64,000 nt of DNA. It comes from Maribellus maritimus. GTDB lineage: Bacteria; Bacteroidota; Bacteroidia; Bacteroidales; Prolixibacteraceae. Shown here piece by piece: positions 55,100 through 64,000 of this stretch (within the stretch, counting starts at the first letter, position 1; every line of letters starts with the position of its first letter). Location of the stretch: assembly GCF_022267315.1 (NCBI RefSeq), contig NZ_JAIKLE010000010.1, positions 118,543-182,542 on the forward strand, given 5' to 3'. Under the pieces are notes generated by a model. It was not told where the DNA came from, did not search any database, and worked only from the letters and a program-made list of their open reading frames with translations. The position numbers and the translations under genes were made by a program.

Positions 55100-56101
55100 A
55101 TGACGAAACAAGTTCAACATATTTTCGAAAAAGCAAATTCAAAAAACAACAGTTTATCCGACAGGCAGGAAATGCTTTCATTATTTCATCAACCGGAAAA
55201 AGAATTCGAGGTGAAGGAGAAATTACTGGAAGATCTTTCCTCCGAAACTGCCACCGTCTCTTCCCTGCCCGATTTCAAAAACTTATTTAACAAACTCTGG
55301 GCGAAAATTGAAAAAGAGCAAAAACAAAATAAAACAACAGTACGCTTTTTAACCAACGTAGCAAAGATAGCTGCGGCAATATTTTTCGGCTTGTTCACAG
55401 GTATTTATGTAACATCATTACAAAAAACTACTGATGCTCCGGTATATTATGCTGCACACTCTCCGAAAGGATCAGTTTCTGAGATGATTCTTCCGGACGG
55501 TTCGGTGATTTTTCTGAATGCAGACTCGCGAATCAGATACAGTGTGGACGGCGAAAACGGCAACCGCGAAGTTTTTCTGGAAGGAGAGGCCTGGTTTGAG
55601 GTGGAAAAAAACGAAAACAAACCCTTTGTTGTGCACACACCGTTTTACAAGGTAAACGTAACCGGAACACAATTTAATGTAAAAGCCTATCCAACAGACG
55701 AAGAAGTTATAACCACCCTGGAGGCAGGCCAGGTGGTAATTCAATCCACCGAAAACATGAAGCTTGCCTCGGATGTGGTACTAAAACCGGGAGAACAGGT
55801 GGTGATGAATAAAACATCAAAAGAGATAGTCATAAAAACCGTAAATACCCAATGGTTTACTTCGTGGAAAGACAACAAACTGATTTTTGTGAATATGAAC
55901 CTGAAAGACCTGGTGGTTCTTTTGAATCGGAAATACGGTGTCGATATTGAAGTAAAAAATAAAAAAATCCTCGACTTGCACTTTGACGGAACAATTAAGG
56001 ATGAAACCATTATTGAATTTCTGGAGATCGTAAGAAAGACACTACCAATCAATTATAAAGTCGTAGGACAAAAAATTGAAATTACTGACAACAAAAACTA
56101 A
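55100..56101 (+). CDS. FecR-family anti-sigma factor
   Basis: A 333-residue inner-membrane regulator. A cytoplasmic sigma-binding region (about 1-84) precedes a single transmembrane helix (about 88-106, AKIAAAIFFGLFTGIYVTSL). The periplasmic FecR domain (about 115-225) contains LPDGSVIFLNADSRIRY and GEAWFEVEKNENKPFVVHT; DUF4974-like segment (about 255-330) holds FVNMNLKDLVVLLNRKYG and ITDNKN. It would relay a signal from the STN domain of the SusC protein to the ECF sigma factor upstream. It lies 144 nt upstream of susC, with hairpins between. Confidence 0.93.
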   Translation: MTKQVQHIFEKANSKNNSLSDRQEMLSLFHQPEKEFEVKEKLLEDLSSETATVSSLPDFKNLFNKLWAKIEKEQKQNKTTVRFLTNVAKIAAAIFFGLFTGIYVTSLQKTTDAPVYYAAHSPKGSVSEMILPDGSVIFLNADSRIRYSVDGENGNREVFLEGEAWFEVEKNENKPFVVHTPFYKVNVTGTQFNVKAYPTDEEVITTLEAGQVVIQSTENMKLASDVVLKPGEQVVMNKTSKEIVIKTVNTQWFTSWKDNKLIFVNMNLKDLVVLLNRKYGVDIEVKNKKILDLHFDGTIKDETIIEFLEIVRKTLPINYKVVGQKIEITDNKN

Positions 56102-56122
56102 ACTTATCCGGAGGAATAACTT

Positions 56123-56131
56123 ATGAATTAA
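56123..56131 (+). other. minimal frame ATGAATTAA behind a Shine-Dalgarno in the susC leader
   Basis: GGAGGA (56110-56115) lies 7 nt before ATG (56123), followed by AAT and TAA, giving a two-codon frame between the FecR and SusC genes. Spacing is optimal. It resembles the ATGTAG site upstream of the sigma factor, both with GGAGGAAT. Confidence 0.5.
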
Positions 56132-56147
56132 ACAAAAATTAAAAAAT

Positions 56148-56215
56148 AAGCCGGAAGGTGCAGCCACACCTGCCAGCTTAACTTGTGTCTTGAATTTCTT
56201 TGGTGAAAATCACCA
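56148..56215 (+). promoter_or_regulatory. tandem hairpins in the SusC leader
   Basis: First hairpin: AAGCCGGAAGGTG (56148-56160) with CACCTGCCAGCTT (56167-56179), 13 bp with two mismatches, 6-nt loop. Second: TGGTGA-AAA-TCACCA (56201-56215). They occupy the gap between the minimal frame and the SusC start (56246) and could affect stability or translation. Confidence 0.55.
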
Positions 56216-56245
56216 GTAAAGCTATTAATCAAAACATTCAAATTT

Positions 56246-59200
56246 ATGAAAAAAAAATGTATGCACCCTTTTCTGCCATGCAGAAGGGTAAAAAAACTAT
56301 TATTAATGATGAAACTAACAGCCATACTAATCCTGGCGGGCTTAATGCAGGTTTCGGCAACGGTTTACTCGCAGGCCACAAAGTTCAATTTAAGGGCTGA
56401 AAACAGACAAATTGTCGAAATACTTAAGGAAATTGAGGAATCCAGTAACTTTCGTTTCTTTTATATTCGCGAGCAGGTTGATGTGGAACGGGAGGTTTCC
56501 TTTAAAGCCAAAGATGCCACTGTAGAGGAAATTCTGGATGAAATTTTTGCTGGGCAAAATATTTCATACGATGTGATGCAGGATAATTTGATTTTATTAA
56601 GTCCCGAAGACAAGCCCGTTGAATTAAAATCAATAACATCTCAGCAACAAAAAACGGTTTCGGGAGAAGTTAAAGATAACGCAGGAGAACCACTTCCCGG
56701 AGTAACAGTTGTTGTAAAGGGGACGACGCAAGGTACTGTTACCGGTGCTGATGGGAAATATACGATATCAAACCTTCCTGAAAAAGCAATACTTCAGTTT
56801 TCGTTTGTAGGGATGAGAAGCCAGGAGATTATCGTTGGAGATCAAAACAATATTGATGTTGTGATGCAGGAAGAATCAATTGGACTGGAAGAGGTAGTGG
56901 CAATCGGTTACGGAATTCAAAAGAAAGCTACTCTAACCGGGGCTATCAATAATGTTAAGGGAGACGAAATTGTTAAAGCTCCAACAACAAATGCAAGTCA
57001 AATGTTATCCGGCCTACTCCCCGGACTAACAACTATTCAGCGAAGCGGAGAACCGGGAAATGACGATCCGATTGTACGTATCCGTGGAGTTAATACGTTA
57101 GGAGATAATTCACCTTTAGTTGTAGTTGATGGAGTGCCAGGACGCTCACTTTCGAGAATAGACCCAAATTCAATTGAAAGTATTACTGTTCTGAAAGATG
57201 CATCTGCAGCAATTTATGGCTCGCAGGCAGCAAACGGAGTAATCTTAATTACGACCAAACGCGGAGAAAAGGGCAAACCAAACATAACGGTTAATTTTAA
57301 TCAAGGGTTTAACCAGCCAACTGTTATTCCCGAAATGTGTAATGGTTCTGAGTATGCCAAATTGTTGAATGAATTAGATTTGTATGATGGAAGAGAACCA
57401 CGATATACAGAAGAACAAATTGAAAATTTTACTTCCGGTTCTAACCCGTGGCAATATCCTAATACTAACTGGTTTGATGAAGTTCTTAAACCATGGTCTC
57501 CACAAAATAATCTGAACGGTCAGCTTAGGGGAGGAGGCGAATACATTGATTATTATTTATCTGTTGGTTCAAAATATCAGGATGCTTATTATAAAAATAG
57601 CGTGAGTAATTACAAACAATATGATTTTCGCAGTAATATTGACGCAAGAATATCAGAATATATAAAAATTGGAGCCAATGTATATGGAAGGATGGAAAAC
57701 ACAACTTCTCCGACCAGAGGTTTCGGAACTATTTTTAGAACCACCACACTTGGAAATCCTAATATACATGCCGTTTGGCCTGATGGAACTCCCGGACCTG
57801 ATATAATCGAGGGAAGTAATCCCGTTACAATAAGCACCAATGCTGCGGGTTATGACAATAATAAAGTTTATACTGTTAACAGCAGTTTCAAATTAGATTT
57901 AATAGTACCTTGGATTAAAGGTTTAACTTTTACCGGAAGTGCAAATTTGGATAAATCTTTTCAAAATCGTAAACGCTGGGAAACTCCATGGGAGGTAAAT
58001 ACATGGGATGGTATAACTTATGGTGAGGACGGCATACCTGTTCTTAACTCGGCTATGGTCCCATTCAATGATGCACGTTTGACACGATACATGTACGATA
58101 ATCAAAGTCTTTTACTTAACGGTGTTATCAACTACTCTAAAACAATAAATAGACATGAAATAAATCTAATGGCGGGTATTGAAACAAGAGAAGGTAAAGG
58201 TACTAATTTTAATGCTTACAGAAGGCATTTTGCTTCAACTGCTATTGATGAGCTATTTGCCGGAGGAGGAGAAGATCAGGATAATACTGGCACATCTTAT
58301 GAAAATGCAAGATTGAACTATTTTGGAAGAGTAAACTATAATTACAACGAAAAATTACTTTTTGAATTTGTATGGAGATACGATGGTTCATATATGTTTC
58401 CTAAGGAAAATCGGTTTGGATTTTTCCCCGGTGTTTCTTTAGGATGGAGAATTTCTGAAGAAAATTTCTGGAAAGAAAAACTGTCATTCCTTGAAGATTT
58501 TAAATTGAGGGCTTCCTATGGACAAACCGGAAATGACAGGATAGATGAATGGCAATATTTGTCTTCATATAGTTATGACGGTTATGTATATAACTTTGGA
58601 ATTGATGAGGCCAACAAATTACTCTATGAAGCAAGAATACCAAATGAAAATGTTACTTGGGAAGTTGCTAATCAGGCAGATATTGGTTTCGAATCCTATT
58701 TTATGGAGCATAAACTTTATTTGGAGTTTGATTACTTTGATTACAGACGCTCTAATATATTATGGTGGAGAAATGCCTCTGTTCCAAGTTCTACCGGACT
58801 CACTTTACCCAGAGAAAATATAGGGAAAGTTACGAATCAGGGGGTTGACTTTACCATTAGTTACCGGAATAAAATTCGGGATTTAGCATATAATATTTCA
58901 TTTAACGGTGGTTATGCTAAAAATAAAATTACTTTTTGGGATGAAACTCCGGGTGTTCCTGAGTGGCAGAAATCAACGGGTAAACCTATTCCTACAAATA
59001 GTGATGTATCTAATGACCTTTATTACGAAGCAATTGGAATTTTTAAAGATCAGGCCGCAGTTGATGCATATCCTCATTGGGAAGATGCACGCCCCGGCGA
59101 CATCATTTTTAAAGATGTAAATGATGATGGGAAGATTGATGGTTTAGACAGGGTACGAAATGATAAAAATAATATCCCAAGATTTACAGGAGCCTTAAAG

Positions 59201-59656
59201 GCAGGTTTTAACTATAACCAGTTTGATCTGTCGATATTATTCCAGGGGGCTGCAGGAGCAGTAAGATATATATCTACAGAATCCGGACAGATTGGTAATT
59301 TTCTTAAGGACTTTTATGATAATCGATGGACACCTGATAATACCGATGCCAGCGGACCAAGAGCGTACAACAGGGATGCAGAGTATTGGAGAAGTAACCG
59401 CAATACTTATTTCTTGAAAAAATCAGATTATATAAGACTAAAAACTTTGGAGATAGGGTACACCTTACCTTCTTCTGTTAATAGTAAGTTGGGAGTTGAT
59501 GGACTACGAATTTATTTGAGTGGTTATAATTTGTGGACTTTTAGTCCCGATATAAAAGACTTCGATCCAGAATCCGAACAGACAAGTTTGAGTGGACAAA
59601 GTCAGCCATATCCTGCTCAAAGGGTAATAAATGGGGGAATTAGTTTAACCTTTTAA
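56246..59656 (+). CDS. SusC/RagA-type TonB-dependent outer membrane receptor with STN domain
   Basis: A 1136-residue SusC. An extended signal region (about 1-44, ending KLTAILILAGLMQVSATVYSQ) precedes an STN domain (about 46-120: FNLRAENRQIVEILKEIEES), which identifies it as a receptor that signals to the FecR/ECF pair. A CarboxypepD_reg domain follows (about 135-210, VSGEVKDNAGEPLPGVTV), then the plug with SusC hallmarks LVVVDGVPG and GSQAANGVILITTKRGE (about 330), and a beta-barrel ending ISLTF. It forms the SusCD pair that imports oligosaccharide. Codon style in its second half looks more AT-rich than upstream genes. Confidence 0.97.
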   Translation: MKKKCMHPFLPCRRVKKLLLMMKLTAILILAGLMQVSATVYSQATKFNLRAENRQIVEILKEIEESSNFRFFYIREQVDVEREVSFKAKDATVEEILDEIFAGQNISYDVMQDNLILLSPEDKPVELKSITSQQQKTVSGEVKDNAGEPLPGVTVVVKGTTQGTVTGADGKYTISNLPEKAILQFSFVGMRSQEIIVGDQNNIDVVMQEESIGLEEVVAIGYGIQKKATLTGAINNVKGDEIVKAPTTNASQMLSGLLPGLTTIQRSGEPGNDDPIVRIRGVNTLGDNSPLVVVDGVPGRSLSRIDPNSIESITVLKDASAAIYGSQAANGVILITTKRGEKGKPNITVNFNQGFNQPTVIPEMCNGSEYAKLLNELDLYDGREPRYTEEQIENFTSGSNPWQYPNTNWFDEVLKPWSPQNNLNGQLRGGGEYIDYYLSVGSKYQDAYYKNSVSNYKQYDFRSNIDARISEYIKIGANVYGRMENTTSPTRGFGTIFRTTTLGNPNIHAVWPDGTPGPDIIEGSNPVTISTNAAGYDNNKVYTVNSSFKLDLIVPWIKGLTFTGSANLDKSFQNRKRWETPWEVNTWDGITYGEDGIPVLNSAMVPFNDARLTRYMYDNQSLLLNGVINYSKTINRHEINLMAGIETREGKGTNFNAYRRHFASTAIDELFAGGGEDQDNTGTSYENARLNYFGRVNYNYNEKLLFEFVWRYDGSYMFPKENRFGFFPGVSLGWRISEENFWKEKLSFLEDFKLRASYGQTGNDRIDEWQYLSSYSYDGYVYNFGIDEANKLLYEARIPNENVTWEVANQADIGFESYFMEHKLYLEFDYFDYRRSNILWWRNASVPSSTGLTLPRENIGKVTNQGVDFTISYRNKIRDLAYNISFNGGYAKNKITFWDETPGVPEWQKSTGKPIPTNSDVSNDLYYEAIGIFKDQAAVDAYPHWEDARPGDIIFKDVNDDGKIDGLDRVRNDKNNIPRFTGALKAGFNYNQFDLSILFQGAAGAVRYISTESGQIGNFLKDFYDNRWTPDNTDASGPRAYNRDAEYWRSNRNTYFLKKSDYIRLKTLEIGYTLPSSVNSKLGVDGLRIYLSGYNLWTFSPDIKDFDPESEQTSLSGQSQPYPAQRVINGGISLTF

Positions 59657-59667
59657 AAGATGAAAAC

Positions 59668-61446
59668 ATGAAAAGATATATAAGAATAATATACAGTTTG
59701 ATTAGCTTAATAATACTGATACAACTAAGTTCATGTGAAGATTATCTGGACAGACAGCCATTAGACCAATATGGTGAGGAAGCCATTTGGAGTGATCCTG
59801 CAATGATGGAACATTTTGTAAATAACATTTATTGGTATATAGGCCATAGCTTTGACAGACCAATGATTGGGGTTTTTACGGATGAATCGATGTTTGACCC
59901 AGGGTCAGATCAAGGTCATGGGAATGTGGTGAAGTCGTTGATAACACCCAGCGATTATGGTGTTTTTGATACGTGGAACCGGACTCAGAAAATGAGATGG
60001 GAACATCATTATAAATATATTAGGGCCTGTAATCTTTTCCTTGATCAAATAGAAGGAAGAACATATGAAAACGAAGAATACGTAAAAAGGTTAACTGGAG
60101 AGGTTTATTTTTTAAGAGCTTACCACTATCATAACCTGGTTTTTCTTTATGGTGGAGCACCTATTATTGAACATGCCTATGGGCTATCGGATGATTTCTT
60201 GGCTGCAAGAAATACGTTTGAAGAATGTATTAATTTTATTGTTGGAGATTGCGATAAAGCGGCCGAATTGCTGCCACTTACTGAGGAAGGGAGCAATTTT
60301 GGCAGAGCGACAAAAGGTGCAGCGATGGCTTTAAAAGCAAGAGTTCTTTTGTATGCAGCCAGCGATTTGTATAATTCTGATGCCTCATGGACAAATGGAT
60401 ATGAACACCCAGCGTTAGTCGGATATGTTGGTGGAGATAGAAATAACAAATGGGTAGCAGCTAAAAATGCGGCTAAATCAGTAATTGATTTAGGCATGTA
60501 TAGTTTGTATAAAGCAGAGCCAAGCCCGGGTGATTCGGTTGCACAAAACTACGATGAAGTCTTTACTTCAAAACAAACGGTTGAAGATATTTTTATAAGA
60601 AACTTCACGGAATCGAATCAGCACTGGACAATGAATATCGGACAACAAAATTTACCAGCGGGTTACAAAGGCTGGGCGAATGTGAGTCCTATTAACAGTA
60701 TGGTTGACGACTTTGAAATGGCAGATGGGACCAAATTTGATTGGAATAATCCTGTGCATAAAGCAAATCCCTATGGAAACAGGGAGCCGCGTTTTTATGT
60801 CGATATTTTTTATGATGGTGCTAAATGGAGACAGCGCCCTGACGATGTAATTGCTGCTGATCCGATTGGAATTATCCAAACAGGTAATTACGAACAGGCA
60901 GATGGTACCTGGGTGGGGGGGCTCGACGCTTTAAGCAATCCTGTTACCACCTGGAATGGAACATATACCTCTTACTATTTAAGAAAGTTCCAGAATATTT
61001 CGGTAGATGCACCAAAAGTGGTTACTACAACCCCCTGGAGATTTATCAGGTATGCCGAGATCTTACTTAGCTATGCTGAAGCGTGCGTTGAACTGGAAGA
61101 GTATGGTGAAGCGAGAAAATATATTAATATCATACGAAAACGAGCCGGATTACCTGAGGTTGATGCGAGTGACAATGAGTTAAGGGATAAGTTAAGACAC
61201 GAAAGAAAAATTGAACTCATGTTTGAAGATCAACGTTTTTTTGATATCCGAAGATGGATGATTGCTCCTGAGGTTATTGTCGATGCATATGGCCTCGATA
61301 TAAAATACTTTTATGGCGACGATAAACCATCGTACGAGATAATTCATGTACAGGAACGTGATTGGAAGGATCGTTTTTATTTCTTCCCAATCAAGTTAGA
61401 TGAAATGAACAGAAATGAATTATTAATTCAAAATCCACTTTATTAA
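59668..61446 (+). CDS. SusD/RagB-family outer membrane lipoprotein
   Basis: A 592-residue glycan-binding lid protein of the SusCD complex. The lipoprotein signal RYIRIIYSLISLIILIQLSSC has the acylated cysteine at about 23, followed by EDYLDRQPLDQYGEEAIW, typical of the family. TPR-like helices and the C-terminal segment RYAEILLSYAEACVELEEYGEARKYINIIRKRAGLPEV, LRHERKIELMFEDQRFFDIRRW and FFPIKLDEMNRNELLIQNPLY (each read in parts) are classical. It starts 12 nt after susC. Ligand is likely a fucosylated glycan, given the next gene. Confidence 0.96.
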   Translation: MKRYIRIIYSLISLIILIQLSSCEDYLDRQPLDQYGEEAIWSDPAMMEHFVNNIYWYIGHSFDRPMIGVFTDESMFDPGSDQGHGNVVKSLITPSDYGVFDTWNRTQKMRWEHHYKYIRACNLFLDQIEGRTYENEEYVKRLTGEVYFLRAYHYHNLVFLYGGAPIIEHAYGLSDDFLAARNTFEECINFIVGDCDKAAELLPLTEEGSNFGRATKGAAMALKARVLLYAASDLYNSDASWTNGYEHPALVGYVGGDRNNKWVAAKNAAKSVIDLGMYSLYKAEPSPGDSVAQNYDEVFTSKQTVEDIFIRNFTESNQHWTMNIGQQNLPAGYKGWANVSPINSMVDDFEMADGTKFDWNNPVHKANPYGNREPRFYVDIFYDGAKWRQRPDDVIAADPIGIIQTGNYEQADGTWVGGLDALSNPVTTWNGTYTSYYLRKFQNISVDAPKVVTTTPWRFIRYAEILLSYAEACVELEEYGEARKYINIIRKRAGLPEVDASDNELRDKLRHERKIELMFEDQRFFDIRRWMIAPEVIVDAYGLDIKYFYGDDKPSYEIIHVQERDWKDRFYFFPIKLDEMNRNELLIQNPLY

Positions 61447-61822
61447 AGATAGTTTTGTTGATGATACGAATGAAGCATAAAAAAACCTTTCGCATAGTAT
61501 ATTTTAAGTGAAAATGTATCGTCAAAAACTCTATGTTAAGCCTCTGTAGATCACAAAGTCTAAAAAAATAGGCTTGTGATTTACAGGGTTGCACTGAAAA
61601 AAGATGTTAGAAAACATTAGCTTGTAACAACCGGTAAAACAAGACTCTGAAAATCGTTTTTGCGTATTACTATTAATTCAATAAAACGAATTCCTCTATC
61701 TTCTTGATTCTTAGTTAAGAATAAAATATCAGCTTTAAAAGCAAAACAAAATATTATGCCTGTTTAATTTAGCAGAAGGTCAAAATTGCAGGTACTCAAA
61801 AATATAATTAAGTCAGAAATAT
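61447..61822. other. 376-nt gap between susD and GH29 with a long hairpin
   Basis: No gene or RNA family was recognised. It contains an imperfect inverted repeat (61541-61588) and the leader of the fucosidase gene. The remainder is AT-rich. Confidence 0.6.
61541..61588. repeat. imperfect 20-bp inverted repeat in the susD-GH29 gap
   Basis: Left arm CCTCTGTAGATCACAAAGTC (61541-61560) and the right arm (about 61569-61588, beginning TAGGCTTGTGATTTACAG) pair over about 18-20 bp with a few mismatches and a one-base bulge, around a short A-rich loop. No U tract follows. It may end or stabilise the susCD transcript. Confidence 0.55.
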
Positions 61823-63208
61823 ATGCGTTTAAAAAAATCGTTTATTGTTTTTTTAATAAGTCAGACCTTTATTTTTAGTGCTATCTCCCAAAAAGTTTAT
61901 GAACCTACCTGGGAATCTCTCGACAAGCACAAGATGCCACAATGGTACGATGATGCAAAAATTGGATTAAGTATGCATTGGGGAGTATATTCCGTTCCGG
62001 GGTGGGCTCCCCGGCAAGAAGGAATTTCTTATGCAGAATGGTATGGAAGCAGGATGAATGATAAAAAGAATCCAACCTATGATTATCATCGTGAGGTATA
62101 TGGTAATGACGCTACATACGATGATTTTATTCCTCAATGGAAGGCCGAATTGTACAACCCGGAGGACTGGGCGAAGTTTGCAAAAAAAATGGGAGCCAAA
62201 TATATGTTTATTACCTCAAAACATCATGATGGATTTTGTTTGTGGCCAAGTAAATATACCAACCGTAATGCCAAAAAGATGGGCCCTGAAAAGGATATTT
62301 TGGGACAGTATTTTAAAGCTGCACGTAAAGAAGGATTAAAAGTTGGTTTGTATTATTCTCTTTACGAATGGTATAATCCCATTTATACCGGAAAGGAAAT
62401 CCCTTATGCCGGATTGAAAAGAGTAAATAATTATGTTGATGACTTTATGATTCCTCAAATTAAGGAATTGATTGATTTATACCATCCTGATTTTTTTTAT
62501 TTCGACGGGGAATGGGATCATCCTGAACCATTCTGGAAGATGAAAGAAGTGGTTGCTTATTATTACAATGAGGCAGCAAAGAGGAATCAGGAGGTTTTTG
62601 TAAATGATCGTTTTGGAAAAGGAGAGCGGGGAAAACATGGCGATTTGTATAATGTGGAATATGATTTTGATAAAGGAAGTGAAGGATCATTAACTCACAA
62701 GTGGTCATTCTGGCAAGGAATTGCTAAAACTTTTGGTTATAACCAGGATACCAACCCGGAGGATTGCCTTACTCCAAAACAATTTATCGACAAAGTAATA
62801 AAAGGAGTTAGCCAAAATGGTAATTTTGATATTAATGTTGGTCCAACTGCAGAAGGAGAAATTCCTGAATATGAACAATATCCATTATTGGGGTTAGGCG
62901 AGTGGTTGTCGGTAAACGGCGAGGCAATTTACGGCACACATTATTGGAAGGTACAGGAAGAAGGAGATATTTGTTACACTGCGAAAGACCAGCATGTTTA
63001 CGCAATTTTTCTAAAATGGCAAGGTGAAACTTTTAGTCTGAAATCAGTAAAACCGGTAGAAGGATCAAAGATTACAATGTTAGGGGTACCCGGTGAATTG
63101 AGATGGGATTGGACTGAGGATAATGGATTAACAATATATTATCCAAAACAGAAGTCACGGCCAACTTCATGCAGCTATGCCTGGGCATTTAAAATAAAAA
63201 TCAATTGA
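61823..63208 (+). CDS. alpha-L-fucosidase (GH29)
   Basis: A 461-residue glycoside hydrolase releasing terminal alpha-L-fucose from glycans. The signal peptide LKKSFIVFLISQTFIFSAIS leads to WYDDAKIGLSMHWGVYSVPGW (read as KIGLSMHWGVYSVPGW), the GH29 substrate-binding start, followed by KYMFITSKHHDGFCLWPSK and HPDFFYFDGEWDHPEP, where the aspartate at about residue 228 matches the catalytic nucleophile. The C-terminus (about 375-460) is a beta-sandwich. It is the third gene after SusCD on the same strand, with no competing regulator, and fixes the locus as fucose-targeting. Confidence 0.95.
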   Translation: MRLKKSFIVFLISQTFIFSAISQKVYEPTWESLDKHKMPQWYDDAKIGLSMHWGVYSVPGWAPRQEGISYAEWYGSRMNDKKNPTYDYHREVYGNDATYDDFIPQWKAELYNPEDWAKFAKKMGAKYMFITSKHHDGFCLWPSKYTNRNAKKMGPEKDILGQYFKAARKEGLKVGLYYSLYEWYNPIYTGKEIPYAGLKRVNNYVDDFMIPQIKELIDLYHPDFFYFDGEWDHPEPFWKMKEVVAYYYNEAAKRNQEVFVNDRFGKGERGKHGDLYNVEYDFDKGSEGSLTHKWSFWQGIAKTFGYNQDTNPEDCLTPKQFIDKVIKGVSQNGNFDINVGPTAEGEIPEYEQYPLLGLGEWLSVNGEAIYGTHYWKVQEEGDICYTAKDQHVYAIFLKWQGETFSLKSVKPVEGSKITMLGVPGELRWDWTEDNGLTIYYPKQKSRPTSCSYAWAFKIKIN

Positions 63209-63299
63209 GAAATCAGTTGGAAGCACAGTAAAAAAAGTACATTTTGTTCTTACTTATTATCGGATATTTAAATTAAAAAATCAATAATCAGAAAATAAC

Positions 63300-64000
63300 A
63301 TGCATAAAAGATTAATTCTGTTATCGTTAATAAGTTTTTACTTTTTTCAGGGATGTAAGAATAGCTCCGATGGAAAGGAAAACGAATCATCGATAAAAGC
63401 TTACTGCATCGATTATAACTGGGGGCCGGGAGGCGAACATGGTTTTGCCAAACCGGGTTTATGGGCTGAAGCAAATCCTGAAGAGCAAGTAAACTGGTAT
63501 GCCGGTTTGGGCTGTAATGTAATTCAAACGTTTGCTGTTTCATGTAACGGTTATGCCTGGTATAAAAATGGAATAATACCTGAACAACCAGGGTTAAAGT
63601 ATGATTTTTTAACTGAAATGGTAAAAATAGGTCGCCGGAAAAACATGAAGGTGATCGGATATTTTTGTGTTGGAGCCAATAATAAATGGGAAAAAGATAA
63701 TCCTGATTTATGTTACAAAGTGGATGGACAGCAGATTCCACTTACAAAAGTGTATATTGATTATCTGTGCTCCTCCATAGAAGATGCCATCAAAAAAACT
63801 GACATTGATGGAATCATGCTTGACTGGTTTTACAATCCCGGAGGAGGACGAGATCCTTTGCCTCCACTCCGATGGATGGAATGCGAACAGGAAATGTACG
63901 AGGAGTTAATGCAACAGCCTTTTCCTGGAAAGGACAGTATAACTCCTGAAATAGAGCTGGATTTTCGACAGAAAGCTATTGACCGTGCATGGCAACAGAT
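63300..64000 (+). CDS. lipoprotein resembling a glycosidase TIM barrel, 3' truncated by window edge
   Basis: ATG at 63300 opens a frame running off the window after about 233 residues. The signal sequence KRLILLSLISFYFFQGC has a lipobox cysteine at about 19. The next part resembles TIM-barrel glycosidases or related: YCIDYNWGPGGEHGFAKPGLW, GLGCNVIQTFAVSCNGYAW, KVIGYFCVGANNKWEKD and IDGIMLDWFYNPGGGRDP, in which an aspartate-rich IMLDWF resembles a catalytic or sugar-binding strand end. The family was not identified. Its place behind the GH29 gene, 91 nt after its stop, suggests a role in the same fucose-related locus. Confidence 0.8.
   Translation, partial: MHKRLILLSLISFYFFQGCKNSSDGKENESSIKAYCIDYNWGPGGEHGFAKPGLWAEANPEEQVNWYAGLGCNVIQTFAVSCNGYAWYKNGIIPEQPGLKYDFLTEMVKIGRRKNMKVIGYFCVGANNKWEKDNPDLCYKVDGQQIPLTKVYIDYLCSSIEDAIKKTDIDGIMLDWFYNPGGGRDPLPPLRWMECEQEMYEELMQQPFPGKDSITPEIELDFRQKAIDRAWQQ

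Noticed and set aside
63268..63741. Minus-strand frame of 157 codons at the window end
   Set aside because: It lies opposite the lipoprotein gene at 63300, which has a proper signal peptide and domain-like blocks.

Overview
The window reads as about 64 kb of chromosome from an AT-rich member of the Bacteroidota, probably class Bacteroidia and perhaps a marine or sediment lineage near Marinilabiliales/Prolixibacteraceae (inference; no rRNA is present to test it). Evidence for the phylum: a SusC/SusD pair behind an ECF sigma factor and FecR-type anti-sigma factor, proteins with type IX secretion (T9SS) C-terminal sorting domains, LytS/LytTR and RprXY-like two-component pairs, ExbB-ExbD-ExbD clusters, and TAnnTTTG promoter elements.

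Region 1 (1-22.3 kb) is mostly housekeeping: a truncated acyltransferase, an AlkC-like DNA glycosylase, a small ABC system, a DEAD-box helicase, dprA, aroB-aroA, tadA, aspS, an ExbB/ExbD motor cluster, tRNA-Ser(GGA), asparaginase, TatD, glutamate dehydrogenase, groES-groEL, secG, an LptE-like lipoprotein and a sigma-54 activator.

Region 2 (22.4-37.8 kb) starts with kdsB and then becomes accessory. On the plus strand are a near cargo-less T9SS sorting-domain protein, a secreted OB-fold/FN3/phospholipase D-like nuclease, and two beta-propeller/phosphoesterase proteins on either side of a TonB-dependent receptor without a SusD partner. Facing them on the minus strand are a GntR/UTRA regulator, a serine hydrolase, deoC and a secreted nucleoside hydrolase. 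Together they suggest scavenging of an extracellular phosphorylated polymer, possibly DNA. This is the best candidate here for an undescribed system. A perfect 16-bp palindrome in front of the regulator is its probable operator.

Region 3 (37.9-52 kb) returns to core genes: an aldo/keto reductase, a molybdenum-carrier-like protein, lepA, an RprXY-like pair, purN, acpP-fabF-rnc, a duplicated LAB_N membrane protein, a serine hydrolase, a lone ExbB-like protein, a LytS/LytTR pair and a cation efflux transporter.

Region 4 (52-64 kb) is carbohydrate-directed. A DUF1080 (3-keto-disaccharide hydrolase-like) protein and a Tat-exported Gfo/Idh/MocA oxidoreductase precede a polysaccharide utilization locus: ECF sigma, FecR anti-sigma, SusC with STN domain, SusD, GH29 alpha-L-fucosidase, and a lipoprotein of glycosidase-like appearance that runs off the window end. 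Its leaders contain hairpins and two tiny start-stop reading frames behind strong Shine-Dalgarno sequences.

All gene calls rest on reading motifs by eye. No alignment, profile search or folding programme was run.
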